From: an uncultured Flavobacteriaceae bacterium
GTDB lineage: Bacteria > Bacteroidota > Bacteroidia > Flavobacteriales > Flavobacteriaceae
Direction: 5' to 3'
Assembly: GCA_947494565.1 (NCBI GenBank)
Contig: CANLVG010000012.1
Location: 1 to 64,000, forward strand
DNA: 64,000 nt
A model generated the notes under the pieces. That model was given only the letters and a program-made list of their open reading frames with translations, searched no databases and was not told the origin of the DNA. Position numbers and translations under genes: made by a program. How positions within the stretch are numbered: the first letter of the stretch is position 1; every line of letters begins with the position of its first letter. Of the stretch, positions 17,133 to 26,675 are shown piece after piece.

Positions 17133-18140
17133 TTAGAAGAATCTAGGTGTATCTATTTGTTTTGGTTTGCCTTTCAACTTCTGGTTTTTACTACCGGTAC
17201 TCGCCCCACCTTCTCGACCTCCCAAATAAAATTTAAGGATGACCTCATGCGAACCACTGTTGAACTCCCCCAACGCATTGGTATTATAGTCGTAGGCGTA
17301 TCCGATAAAAGTGCCGCTACCGATTTGAAAACCGGCTAGACCGCTAAAGGCATTATCTACTCTATAAGAGACCCCAGCAGTGAATCTATCATTGAACAAA
17401 AAATTAGCGGATATATTGGTATTCAGTGGTGAACCATTAATATAATTCAACAAGAAGGCCGGTTTGAACTTGAGCGTTTCCGAAAGGTCAAAAACATAAC
17501 CGCCGATAAAATTGAACTGTACGTTGTCTTCAACAATAGTCGCTACATCATCATTATAAATACCATCGGTCAAAAAATTGGGTATCGATGCGCCCAAATA
17601 CCAAGTATCTTCCCCATACAAAAAGAGGCCTGCACCTATTGTCGGATAAAATCGATTTATTTTCTCTCGATCCAGTATCGGTTCTCCAGGATTCTCAAAG
17701 GTACCCTTTGCAAAATCGACATTCAGAAAAGAGCCACCCACATCCATACCAAAAGATAGTTTTGTATTTTCGGAAACATTGAATTGATAGGAATAGGCCA
17801 AATCAACATAGGTTTGGGTAGATGGGCCTATTTGGTCACTGACCACATTGAATCCCATGCCCATTTTTTCATTTGAAAAAGGCAAGTTGGTTCCCACTCG
17901 TATGGTTCTCGGTGCACCGGGAACGCTTACCCACTGCGCTCTGTACAATGCCATAATCTCCGGTGTTTCGGTGGTGCCCACATAGCCAGGATTAAAGCTT
18001 CCGATATTGTACATGTATTGCGTATACTGAGGTTCTTTCTGGGCCTTTGCCAAAAAGATACCGCTACAAAGAAATAATAGCGTCAAGCAACTTTTAAAAG
18101 GCAGTTTCGAGTATGTACGGTACGTCATTCCGAGTATCAT
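17133..18140 (-). CDS. T9SS-associated outer-membrane protein, PorP/SprF family
   Basis: A 335-aa outer-membrane beta-barrel. An N-terminal signal ends near AKAQ, then comes the family hallmark QYTQYMYNIGSFNPGYVG and alternating beta-strands to the end. SprF is needed for surface delivery of the adhesin SprB in Flavobacterium johnsoniae. Its ATG overlaps the stop of the upstream adhesin gene in ATGA (18137-18140), indicating translational coupling, and the OmpA gene follows. The pairing strongly suggests that this copy serves the 1211-aa adhesin. The N-terminus may begin at the second Met (position 5). Family assignment is very secure. Confidence 0.93.
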   Translation of the reverse strand: MILGMTYRTYSKLPFKSCLTLLFLCSGIFLAKAQKEPQYTQYMYNIGSFNPGYVGTTETPEIMALYRAQWVSVPGAPRTIRVGTNLPFSNEKMGMGFNVVSDQIGPSTQTYVDLAYSYQFNVSENTKLSFGMDVGGSFLNVDFAKGTFENPGEPILDREKINRFYPTIGAGLFLYGEDTWYLGASIPNFLTDGIYNDDVATIVEDNVQFNFIGGYVFDLSETLKFKPAFLLNYINGSPLNTNISANFLFNDRFTAGVSYRVDNAFSGLAGFQIGSGTFIGYAYDYNTNALGEFNSGSHEVILKFYLGGREGGASTGSKNQKLKGKPKQIDTPRFF

Positions 18141-21100
18141 CTTATCAGCTGTATCCAGCCTTTTTTTGGTTCAGGACCATTTCCTAAATCAATGCTCATA
18201 ATATAAAAATAAGTACCCCCTGGCGCGTCTTTTCCTTTCCATGAACCATCCCAAACTTCGCTATCGGTCTTCGAATTCGCCTCATAGACCAGGTTGCCGT
18301 ACCTATTGAAAATTTGAACATTATACAAAATGTCCACCTCTTGATTGGTATCACTATCGGTTCTATTTACCTTCAACACATCATTGGTACCGTCCCCGTT
18401 CGGCGAAAATTGATTGAATAGAAAACCTACATCAGCAGGTGTCGGTAGACTAACATTCACTTCTACGGTAGCTTCGTTATTTTCAGGATTGCCATCGGCG
18501 GGTGAAGATCTGCGAATTCGGGCCATATTCGTAAATCGACCTTCGGAGGGTACACTGACCCGTATTTGCAGAGTGACCTCTTGCCCCTTCGCCAAACTTT
18601 CAATGGACCATATACCCGTAGCAACATCGTAATCACCCAACTCGGCTGTATAATCGATGTAGACAAAACCACTGTCCTCATCGATGATATCCTCTACCTC
18701 AATATTGGTGACCGGTGATTCATCAATAGAGGCATTGGTAATTTTTATTGAAAAAATAACGTCGTCATTGACCAACGGATTGGTACTTACGGCAGTTTTT
18801 TCAAGTATCAAATCTATTCCTTCTGGCAGTACTATCGGCAGTGTTACCGTCGATTCATTATTCGCCAGGGTTTCGTCCATAGGAAAAGAGTCTAGCAGCT
18901 CGGCCGTGTTCACATACGTGCCTCCTTCTAATATTAGGGCGGTTATTTCCAAGACCGCTTCTTCAGAAGGCAAAATTTCCGATATTTGCCACTCCCCGGT
19001 TAAAGGGTCGTAATCCTCGATTGGGGCTGCATGGGACACATATTCGAACCCACTCTCCAAAAGGTCACCTATAATAATGCTTCTAGCTTTTCGAACGGCA
19101 TCGGTGTTCCGCACGGTAATCGTAAAGACCACCGTATCTCCGATTTGCGCATCGATATTATCCACTTCTTTTACAACTTCAAGATCAATCGGCGAGGGGT
19201 TACAGTTAGGATGATCAGGATTCGGATCACAGGCGTCTAAAGGATCCGTTTCATCGGCGATTTCCTGGCTATCAGGAATATCATCACCGTCACTATCACA
19301 TACGCCGTTCAGTGTATTTGGGATACACGGATTGGTATTTGCAGGATCTAATTGATCCACGACTCCATCCATGTCGGTATCGAGAATATTCGAATCAAGG
19401 GCATCGATAATTCCGTCTTCATCCTCATCTAACGGATTCTCGATGTCGGCACCTACTTCTTCAAGATCACCAATACCATCGCCATCCGTATCGGGATTGT
19501 TGGGATCAGTACCCAAAGCAGCCTCCGGACCGTCGAAAAGTCCGTCCAAATCGGAGTCTACATCACAGTCGTTCACCGAAATCGTAATGACCGAGGATTC
19601 ATTCACACAAGGTGTCTGAGCCCCTGTGGTCGTGAACGTAAACACATAGTCACCATCGGCCCTACCCTCAAAGTCGATAATGTTGTCCGAGGTCACTGGT
19701 ACACTCTCCCCTGTCGGTCCACTTGTAAATACCCAAATTCCAATGTCTTCACCAACAATCAAATCGTCGAGATCCAAAACGGTCGGGCCATTGCTGGGAT
19801 CACTACAGGCGGAAGCATTCCCTCCATTCTGGGGAATTCCAGCAGAGGGCTGAGGAATTACGGTCGCCACCACGGCAACGCGTTCTGAAGGGCAATCGTT
19901 CAAGGTCGCTTCTACCCAATAGGTCGTTGTTTGGGAAACATTAGTGTTGAAGTTCGGACCTGAAGCCAAAATCATAGTGCTGGTCTCGCTTGCAAACCAA
20001 TTGATAGTCGCATTTAAGGAAACCACGGCAGTCAAAGTGACAGCGCCGGGACCACATCTTGCCTCACCGTTTGTAGAAGTAACGGCCGGAACCGGCTTGG
20101 TGGAAATTGTCAATGGCACCGTTGGAGGAGTGGTGCATAGGCTGGAAGTGTCCAAATAGAACCCATGATAGGTACCAGGTCCGGGATTTAGTTCTACACT
20201 TGCTGACACAATACTATTCAGGGGGTCTGCCGCATTATTGGCCCATTTTAAAGGAAGGTTGCCTGGCGCAGGACTCGTATTCGGCGCATAGTCGTTCAAT
20301 CTAACATCATCGGGTATAGGCCCACAGAATATACTTGGCATATCGTTCAACTGTGGCGCAGGAATATCAGCACATAAATCACAGTCTTTGACCACGATTG
20401 AAATTGTCGTGGACGCGTTTGAACAGGCTCCTTGTGCTCCGGTAGTTGTATAGGTGAATTCGTAGGTGCCCTCCTGTACATTATCAAAATTAACCACATT
20501 GTTGCCTAAAATGTTAACCGACTCCGGATTATCATTTTCCTCTTCCCAATCACCGGCAGCCTCTCCTGTAATCAAATCATCCAGATCAACCGAACGCGGC
20601 GTAAACTGATTGGAAGCATTGTTGCAATACTCGTCGATATTCGCAACCGGCGTACCTGCTGAAGGAGTTGCATTTATGGTAATCACCAAAGGGTCTGAGG
20701 GATCACTCGTACAAAAAGTTGCACCCGCACCTGCCACGTAAAAGGCATAATATGTACCTGCCGCTGCTGCCGTTACCCCAGTACCAGAAAGCAGTTGCCC
20801 CTCCGTTGGGTTGACCAAGGTACTCCATCTTAAGGTGAAACCAGGTAATATATCAACGTACGTATTCAAATTAACACCTGTTACATCGCAAAGGGAAGTT
20901 GGCGTAGCATTGAACTCAGGTTCATCATCGCCTACGCCACAATCATTGTCTTTAATGACGGCCGAACCTATATTGGGACTGCCAACATCGAACAAGGCAT
21001 CATTACTCGGGGTACCTAGGGTAATGGTTACTTCTTCATCATCCTCTACCTCTGAATCATCTTCTGGCAGAATTCGAATGGTCAATGATGTGGTTCCAGC

Positions 21101-21772
21101 CGGGAAAGTTAGTGGAGACCCCCCAACAATCGTATAATCAGGAGCTCCTCCTGGATCATCACCTCCGATGATGTAGGGTAAGGTAACATCGGTTCCTGTA
21201 GCATTTTCCTTGTCTAGGTCTACTCGAAATTCAGCCTCTCCAACAGCGGTCAACGGGTCTTCCTCTGCGGCATCACCGTCTACGGTAGTTATAGTGAATG
21301 TGCCTATATCATTTTCAGTAATTGTAGTTGTAGCAGTAATTTGCGAGCCAAATACACCTCCGCCCACAAGTCCGGTTAATGTAATCTGTATGCTTTCATC
21401 TAACTCCACAATATTATCATCGACAATTCCAGAAACTGTTATTATTTCAGAAGTATCCCCCCCAATTCCTAAAATTATAGTCCCTGTCACCAAGTCAGTG
21501 GACCCCGTTACAGAAGTAAAATCAGCTATAGGCGTAGCTGTACCCGAAATTGTATAACTTATTTGAGATCCCCCTATGGCAAAACCGCCTAATCTAGAAA
21601 CGGTAAAGCTGGCCGTTGCACCGTCTTCGCTAGCCGCTCCGGGGTTTGCAACTATGGAAATGGTTTGAGCCTCTAGACTTGTAACAAATAAGCCTATCAC
21701 AAGAACAAAAGCCCAATGAAATGAATGTGGGATCTTACTACAAAATGAATACTGTTTTTTTTTCAATTTCAT
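18137..21772 (-). CDS. Surface adhesin with Calx-beta, TSP3, DUF11 and type B T9SS sorting domain
   Basis: A 1211-aa secreted protein. Signal peptide about 1-35. Two Calx-beta-like domains lie at about 36-275 (each ending in ITxxD or IKDND), then Cys-rich Ig-like segments resembling SprB repeats at about 280-735. Asp-rich thrombospondin type 3 calcium loops occupy about 737-856, and two DUF11-type beta domains about 857-1110 (GDTVVFTITVRNT; NDDVIFSIKITN). The C-terminal gliding-motility-associated type B sorting domain, about 1117-1211, has FSPNGDGTND, IFNRYGNLVYE and PGGTYFY. Such proteins pass through the T9SS with a dedicated SprF, encoded here with a 4-bp overlap. It lacks the thousands of repeats of SprB, so it is a short adhesin-like client. 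Family secure; binding target unknown. Confidence 0.92.
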   Translation of the reverse strand: MKLKKKQYSFCSKIPHSFHWAFVLVIGLFVTSLEAQTISIVANPGAASEDGATASFTVSRLGGFAIGGSQISYTISGTATPIADFTSVTGSTDLVTGTIILGIGGDTSEIITVSGIVDDNIVELDESIQITLTGLVGGGVFGSQITATTTITENDIGTFTITTVDGDAAEEDPLTAVGEAEFRVDLDKENATGTDVTLPYIIGGDDPGGAPDYTIVGGSPLTFPAGTTSLTIRILPEDDSEVEDDEEVTITLGTPSNDALFDVGSPNIGSAVIKDNDCGVGDDEPEFNATPTSLCDVTGVNLNTYVDILPGFTLRWSTLVNPTEGQLLSGTGVTAAAAGTYYAFYVAGAGATFCTSDPSDPLVITINATPSAGTPVANIDEYCNNASNQFTPRSVDLDDLITGEAAGDWEEENDNPESVNILGNNVVNFDNVQEGTYEFTYTTTGAQGACSNASTTISIVVKDCDLCADIPAPQLNDMPSIFCGPIPDDVRLNDYAPNTSPAPGNLPLKWANNAADPLNSIVSASVELNPGPGTYHGFYLDTSSLCTTPPTVPLTISTKPVPAVTSTNGEARCGPGAVTLTAVVSLNATINWFASETSTMILASGPNFNTNVSQTTTYWVEATLNDCPSERVAVVATVIPQPSAGIPQNGGNASACSDPSNGPTVLDLDDLIVGEDIGIWVFTSGPTGESVPVTSDNIIDFEGRADGDYVFTFTTTGAQTPCVNESSVITISVNDCDVDSDLDGLFDGPEAALGTDPNNPDTDGDGIGDLEEVGADIENPLDEDEDGIIDALDSNILDTDMDGVVDQLDPANTNPCIPNTLNGVCDSDGDDIPDSQEIADETDPLDACDPNPDHPNCNPSPIDLEVVKEVDNIDAQIGDTVVFTITVRNTDAVRKARSIIIGDLLESGFEYVSHAAPIEDYDPLTGEWQISEILPSEEAVLEITALILEGGTYVNTAELLDSFPMDETLANNESTVTLPIVLPEGIDLILEKTAVSTNPLVNDDVIFSIKITNASIDESPVTNIEVEDIIDEDSGFVYIDYTAELGDYDVATGIWSIESLAKGQEVTLQIRVSVPSEGRFTNMARIRRSSPADGNPENNEATVEVNVSLPTPADVGFLFNQFSPNGDGTNDVLKVNRTDSDTNQEVDILYNVQIFNRYGNLVYEANSKTDSEVWDGSWKGKDAPGGTYFYIMSIDLGNGPEPKKGWIQLIR

Positions 21773-21935
21773 ACGCTGTGCAATGAATGCAAAAAATTCA
21801 CTTTACAGCATGAGTAGATATTATATACGAGCAAAATTTGGGAATCAATATTACTAAAAAAAACGCCTATTACCTTAAATAAAGGTTCAAACATGGGTTT
21901 ACTAGATGAAATACCGTTTATGTCGTCAAAGGTAC

Positions 21936-22820
21936 TTACGTAAGAATCGCCGAGGTAGTTTCCATGTCTCGGTTTATTTTTTTGACCAAGCCTTGTAAAA
22001 CCTTTCCAGGGCCGACTTCAGTGAAGTGATTGGCGCCATCTTTTATCATGTTTTGAACACTTTGTGTCCATTTTACAGGAGCGGTTAACTGTGAAATCAG
22101 ATTTTTTTTGATTTCATCGGAATCACTTATGGCATAGGTGGTCACATTCTGGTAAATTGGACAAGTAGCGGTATTGAAACTGGTTTTCTCAATAGCGGTG
22201 GCCAACTCTTCTCGTGCGGGTTCCATTAGGGGCGAATGAAATGCCCCTCCGACGGGAAGGACCAACGCTCTTCGCGCCCCTGCTTCCTTCATTCGCTCAC
22301 AGGCGGTCTCGATCGCCGAAACTTCTCCGGAAATGACCAGTTGTCCGGGACAATTATAATTTGCTGCGACTACAATACCGGGCGTAGCCTTGCAAATCTC
22401 CTCGACGCGTTCATCGTCCAAGCCCAATACCGCTGCCATCGTACTTGGCTGCAGTTCACAGGCCTTTTGCATCGCCAAAGCCCTTTGGGACACCAGCTTT
22501 AAGCCATCTTCAAAATTCAATACCCCATTGGCCACGAGTGCTGAAAACTCACCCAAGGAATGTCCTGCCACCATATCAGGCTTGAAATTTTCACCCATGA
22601 CCGCACTTAAAACCACGGAATGCAAAAATATGGCGGGTTGGGTGACTTTGGTTTCCTTTAGTTCTTCAGGAGTACCCTCAAACATAATATCGGTGATGGT
22701 AAAACCTAGAATCTCGTTAGCGTCCTCAAACATTTCCTGCGCCTTTGGGTACTTTTCGTATAGGTCTAAGCCCATGCCTACAAATTGGGCGCCTTGACCT
22801 GGAAATATATATGCGTTCAT
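21936..22820 (-). CDS. fabD: Malonyl-CoA:ACP transacylase FabD
   Basis: FabD transfers malonyl from CoA to acyl carrier protein, supplying the extender unit for fatty acid synthesis. The 294-aa protein has the N-terminal IFPGQGAQ motif at 5-12, the nucleophile Ser88 in GHSLGEF and the catalytic partner His195 in AFHSPLM, closely matching Ser92/His201 of Escherichia coli. An in-frame extension to 22841 exists, but ATG 22820 starts directly before the conserved YIFPGQG and is preferred. It stands alone rather than in a fab cluster. A -7 promoter core lies 19 bp upstream. Confidence 0.97.
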   Translation of the reverse strand: MNAYIFPGQGAQFVGMGLDLYEKYPKAQEMFEDANEILGFTITDIMFEGTPEELKETKVTQPAIFLHSVVLSAVMGENFKPDMVAGHSLGEFSALVANGVLNFEDGLKLVSQRALAMQKACELQPSTMAAVLGLDDERVEEICKATPGIVVAANYNCPGQLVISGEVSAIETACERMKEAGARRALVLPVGGAFHSPLMEPAREELATAIEKTSFNTATCPIYQNVTTYAISDSDEIKKNLISQLTAPVKWTQSVQNMIKDGANHFTEVGPGKVLQGLVKKINRDMETTSAILT

Positions 22821-22838
22821 ATGCGTTGTTTTGAGCGG

Positions 22839-22846
22839 CAAAAATA
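22839..22846 (-). promoter_or_regulatory. Candidate promoter core TATTTTTG for fabD
   Basis: Minus-strand TATTTTTG is an exact TAnnTTTG match ending 18 nt before the fabD ATG, leaving room for a very short leader. No clear -33 TTTG at the usual distance is visible; the closest, at 22878-22881, is about 31 nt away. Confidence 0.4.
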
Positions 22847-22961
22847 AGGAATAAAAATGGCTTGAATCCTACGAAATCAAAGGATTCAGATTTCCGATTA
22901 AATTTGTACGAATTCGTTAATCTCTTAACATTTGAAGGGGCAAAAACCCTACTCTATTGGC

Positions 22962-23480
22962 TTATTGATCCTCTTTAAACCAACTCGAATATTTAACATA
23001 ATTATCGGCAATCCGATCAATCTCGCCCGAGCTGAGTTCGGGACTGATATCTTTGATTTTTTTTGCGGGTGTTCCAGCGAAGATACTTCCGGCTGGCACG
23101 TGGGTGCCCTTAGTGACGACAGCCCCAGCGGCGATGATACTATTACTTTCAACAATACAGTCATCCATAACAATGCTACCCATGCCGATCAACACATTAT
23201 CTTTAATCGTGCACCCATGTACTATGGCATTATGGCCTATCGAAACGTTATTACCGATGGTAGTGGGTGATTTCAGGTACGTACAATGGACCACTGCACC
23301 ATCTTGTACATTTACTTTATCACCCAACTTAATAAAATGCACATCGCCCCGTAAAACGGCATTGAACCATATACTGCACTGCTTTCCCATGCTCACATCG
23401 CCTACAATGGTCGCATTTTCAGCGATATAGCAGTCCTCCCCTATTATCGGGGTCTTTCCATTTACCGTCTTAACAATCAT
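22962..23480 (-). CDS. Gamma-class carbonic anhydrase-like protein
   Basis: A 172-aa left-handed beta-helix protein with hexapeptide repeats (I-G-x-x-x-x). The three zinc ligands expected for gamma carbonic anhydrases are present: His65 (VVHCTY), His83 and His88 (SIGHNAIVHGC). The usual NVQDGAVVH segment is intact. Many homologues (YrdA/CaiE-like) bind metal without shown activity, so carbonic anhydrase activity is probable rather than certain. The gene lies upstream of fabD on the same strand with 141 bp between, and starts 21 bp after the stop of the LytTR regulator gene, so it may be read through from the two-component operon. Confidence 0.9.
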   Translation of the reverse strand: MIVKTVNGKTPIIGEDCYIAENATIVGDVSMGKQCSIWFNAVLRGDVHFIKLGDKVNVQDGAVVHCTYLKSPTTIGNNVSIGHNAIVHGCTIKDNVLIGMGSIVMDDCIVESNSIIAAGAVVTKGTHVPAGSIFAGTPAKKIKDISPELSSGEIDRIADNYVKYSSWFKEDQ

Positions 23481-23501
23481 ATCATCTCTTTTATGAATAC
23501 T

Positions 23502-24230
23502 CTAAAAATAGGCAAGTAATTCTTTTTTCTTGGATGCGGAGACCAATAACTCTTTCCCGTTTGAAACGATCACACTGCCTCCTTTCCCCTTTTTGTACTT
23601 GACCACCTCATTGACATTGACCAAATACGATTTATGGATTCTAGCAAAGGGAAATTCTGAAAGTGCCTCCTCAAAATACTTTAGGGTCTTGCTCACCAAT
23701 ATCTTTTTTTGTTCCAGGTGGATTTCAGTGTAATTGTCATCCGCTTTGCAGAACACAATATCGGCGACGTCCAAAATTTGAAATCCATCTTGTTGCGGTA
23801 ATGTAATTTTGCCGGCGACTTGTTTTAACTTGGGTTTTAATACCTGATCCTCAAGCGCATCCTCTTTTTGTCGGATCTCTTTTACGTAGGCCACTGCCTT
23901 GATCAATTCATCAATATTTATGGGCTTCATCAAATAATACGCCGCGTGATTGTTAAGGGCATCGATGGCGTAATGGTCGTAGGCGGTGACAAAAACCGTT
24001 TCGAATGTGCGATCGGGCAGTTGGTCAAGAAAATCGAAACCGGTTCCAAAGGGCATCTCAACATCCAAAAAAACCAAATCTAGATCGGTACCGGACACAA
24101 GCTTTTGCGCCTCCTCAATTGACGCAGCTTCTCCGATCAACGCTACCTCCGGACAATACTTCGTCAAATAGTTGCGTAATATCTCTCTACTATTCGCCTC
24201 GTCTTCAACTATAATCGCTTTAAGTGCCAT
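23502..24230 (-). CDS. LytTR-family response regulator
   Basis: A 242-aa regulator with a receiver domain (1-120: acidic IIVEDE at the start, phospho-acceptor Asp56 in VFLDVEMP, Lys in YLMKPI) and a C-terminal LytTR DNA-binding domain at about 140-242 (PFARIHKSYLVNVN). It starts 3 bp after the stop of the histidine kinase gene, so the two form an operon and very probably a cognate pair. The controlled genes are unknown; LytTR regulators in Bacteroidota often act on nearby or envelope genes. Confidence 0.95.
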   Translation of the reverse strand: MALKAIIVEDEANSREILRNYLTKYCPEVALIGEAASIEEAQKLVSGTDLDLVFLDVEMPFGTGFDFLDQLPDRTFETVFVTAYDHYAIDALNNHAAYYLMKPINIDELIKAVAYVKEIRQKEDALEDQVLKPKLKQVAGKITLPQQDGFQILDVADIVFCKADDNYTEIHLEQKKILVSKTLKYFEEALSEFPFARIHKSYLVNVNEVVKYKKGKGGSVIVSNGKELLVSASKKKELLAYF

Positions 24231-24233
24231 ACA

Positions 24234-26453
24234 TTAGTCTTTTTTCAAGGTAAACACCACCTTGGTACCCGAACCATCGGATTCCAAATCGGATATATAC
24301 ACATCTACCTTGTCTTTATACATATCGTTTAAAATGGCAACTCGCTTTTTGATGTTGCCCATACCTTTTGATTTCTGTTTCTTTTGATTGACCGTTTTCA
24401 ATTCGGCCGACTTCTTTCTACCGATTCCAGTATCCGAGATGGTCATGGTGACGGTATCTTTATCTTTTTGTTTCAAATGGATTTTCAAATACCCCTTTTC
24501 CTTTTTATACCGCAACCCATGCCAAATCGCATTTTCAATATAGGGCTGTAAAAGCATGGGCGGAATTTGAAATGCCGAAACGTCAACATGGTCGTCAATG
24601 GTAATCTCATAGTCGAACTTATCGGAAAAACGGGAGTGCTCGAGTTTCACATAAAGCTGTAGGAGCTCTAGTTCCTTGGCAAGGGGAATAAAGTCTTCAT
24701 CCGAGTTTTCCAAAACCGAGCGCATCAGGGTCGAAAACTCGCTTAGATAACGATTGGCACTTCGTTCATCGCTCTTTGCGATGTAGTTGTTGACGGAATT
24801 AAGTGCGTTGAAAATAAAGTGCGGGTTCATTTGTGAGCGCAGTGATTTCAATGCCAACAGATTATTCGCCAATTTTTGTTGCTGATTACTCCTGTAAAAG
24901 AAGAAGGTAGCCAAGGCCAACATAATTACCCCTAGTATCAAGGAATAGATCACCCATTTTTGACGTATGTTGTTTTCCCGAACCAACTCTTGTTCCGTCA
25001 AAGCCAGATCATATTTACTTTGGGATAGTTCGCGCTCCTGCTCAAGGCCCGAAATCCGGCTTTGTTTGGCGGAAATCTCTCGATTAAAGCGAGCGGCCCT
25101 TGAGATTTCCTGTTCTTTTCGGATATACAAGGTATCGACTACCGAAACGTATTCTTGATAGGTCTCCAAAGCCTTGGTGAAGTCTCCTTTGTACTCATAT
25201 ACTTCGGATAATTTACGGGTAGCATCTTTTTGAACAATTAAATCATCTTCAGTATCCGCCTGCACAATACTCTTTTCGAGATACGGAATCGCTTTTTCAT
25301 ACTGATCTTGGGCAATATAAGCGTTCGCGATTTTATAATTGATGCGTTGTGCTGAGATGGTATCGGGCACTATGGATATACCCTTGGTCTCTACCTTGGC
25401 TTCAGGTAGTTTTTTTAGTTCGTTAAGGCTCCTTTTTCGCAATTCTATTTCCTCATCATATCGCCTTTTTTTGTTGTAAAAGTCAGCCACCTTCTCTTTC
25501 TCCTGAATTGCGCGTTGCGGCGCTTGACTTTCCGCTAACTTCAATGAGTTACCATAAAACCCTTCAGCTTCAATGCCACGGTTATCCTTGGCATAGGCAT
25601 CAGCAATTTTTGAATTTAAATCGGTCATTTTCGGGGCAATCTGACTCTTACGCGCCACGGCCAGCCCTTCTTCATAAAAATCGACTGCTTTATCGGTTTG
25701 CCCCAATCCGGCATAGGCATCTCCCAGACCCTCAAGTAACTGTACGCGTTGAAATGGAACCATACCTTTTACGCCAATTAATGGGAGAAGGGTCGATTCC
25801 GCACTGGCATAATCGTTGTTCAATAGATAGACCTGGCCTAAGAAGATGGTGGTTTTAGTGGATTTTGACGCCTCTAAAGCGTCCAAAAAACTAGTAATGG
25901 CGAGATCGTATTGCCCATGATAGCGATACACCTCGCCCAGAACGGTGAGGGAAGCGGCCAACTCCTTTTTATTAGACCGTTTTCCAAGTTGCGCAATGGA
26001 TTGCGTTATAAAATCAATACTTTTCTCTATGTCTTGTTTTTTATACAGATTGGCCGAATCAAGGTAGCTCTGATGCATTGCGACCAAATCGGTAACGGAA
26101 CTACTTTTTGACCTGACCTTTTGTTTTTTAGATAGCTCGGCGGCATCATAATTCTTTACCAAAACATCCACATCTTCATCGGTACGAACGCGATGCCGAA
26201 TGGTTTCTATTTCCGCACTACTAAAAATCAACACATCGCCAATAGCCACGGAAATCTCATACTCCCCCAAACCATTGGTAACTGTATACGCGCCCCTGTT
26301 GGACGAGACCTCGACTCCTGAAATAGGCGTGTGGTTTTCAGCCCCGCGGACGGTTCCCTCTATTCGAACATTTCTTCCACTTTCGGGCACTTGCGCGATA
26401 AGGGTACTGCATCCGATGAAAAAGAAAATCAGTATGTGTTTCAGTTTAGACAT
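24234..26453 (-). CDS. TPR-containing LytS-type sensor histidine kinase
   Basis: A 739-aa membrane kinase. Signal peptide 1-20, then a carboxypeptidase-regulatory-like beta domain at about 29-95 (IEGTVRG, NGLGEYEISV). A TPR array follows at about 140-460, a coiled coil at 460-495 and one membrane helix at about 499-521. The cytoplasmic His_kinase domain has His545 in QMNPHFIFNAL, and an HATPase region with NAIWHGLRYK and SDTGIGRK. The TPR part would be periplasmic, so the sensor probably reads an envelope protein. An N-terminal beta domain of this type is more common in TonB-dependent receptors than in kinases. Its partner regulator follows 3 bp downstream. Family very secure, signal unknown. 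Confidence 0.94.
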   Translation of the reverse strand: MSKLKHILIFFFIGCSTLIAQVPESGRNVRIEGTVRGAENHTPISGVEVSSNRGAYTVTNGLGEYEISVAIGDVLIFSSAEIETIRHRVRTDEDVDVLVKNYDAAELSKKQKVRSKSSSVTDLVAMHQSYLDSANLYKKQDIEKSIDFITQSIAQLGKRSNKKELAASLTVLGEVYRYHGQYDLAITSFLDALEASKSTKTTIFLGQVYLLNNDYASAESTLLPLIGVKGMVPFQRVQLLEGLGDAYAGLGQTDKAVDFYEEGLAVARKSQIAPKMTDLNSKIADAYAKDNRGIEAEGFYGNSLKLAESQAPQRAIQEKEKVADFYNKKRRYDEEIELRKRSLNELKKLPEAKVETKGISIVPDTISAQRINYKIANAYIAQDQYEKAIPYLEKSIVQADTEDDLIVQKDATRKLSEVYEYKGDFTKALETYQEYVSVVDTLYIRKEQEISRAARFNREISAKQSRISGLEQERELSQSKYDLALTEQELVRENNIRQKWVIYSLILGVIMLALATFFFYRSNQQQKLANNLLALKSLRSQMNPHFIFNALNSVNNYIAKSDERSANRYLSEFSTLMRSVLENSDEDFIPLAKELELLQLYVKLEHSRFSDKFDYEITIDDHVDVSAFQIPPMLLQPYIENAIWHGLRYKKEKGYLKIHLKQKDKDTVTMTISDTGIGRKKSAELKTVNQKKQKSKGMGNIKKRVAILNDMYKDKVDVYISDLESDGSGTKVVFTLKKD

Positions 26454-26675
26454 CTTACAAACTCTACAACGTAAACTTAGCTGATTTATGAGTTACAAAA
26501 AAATCGGTCACTCTCAGAAATAAGCCTTTAATGGACCTTTTCCATCACTTTACGAAATGAAAAATCACGTTTGCGCATTGAAAGCGCCTGTTTACTCATT
26601 CCTCATTTTTTTAGAAAAAGTTCAAACCTACTTTTACCCCGAATCAAACCTATAAAGGAATTTTAAAACAAAAGA

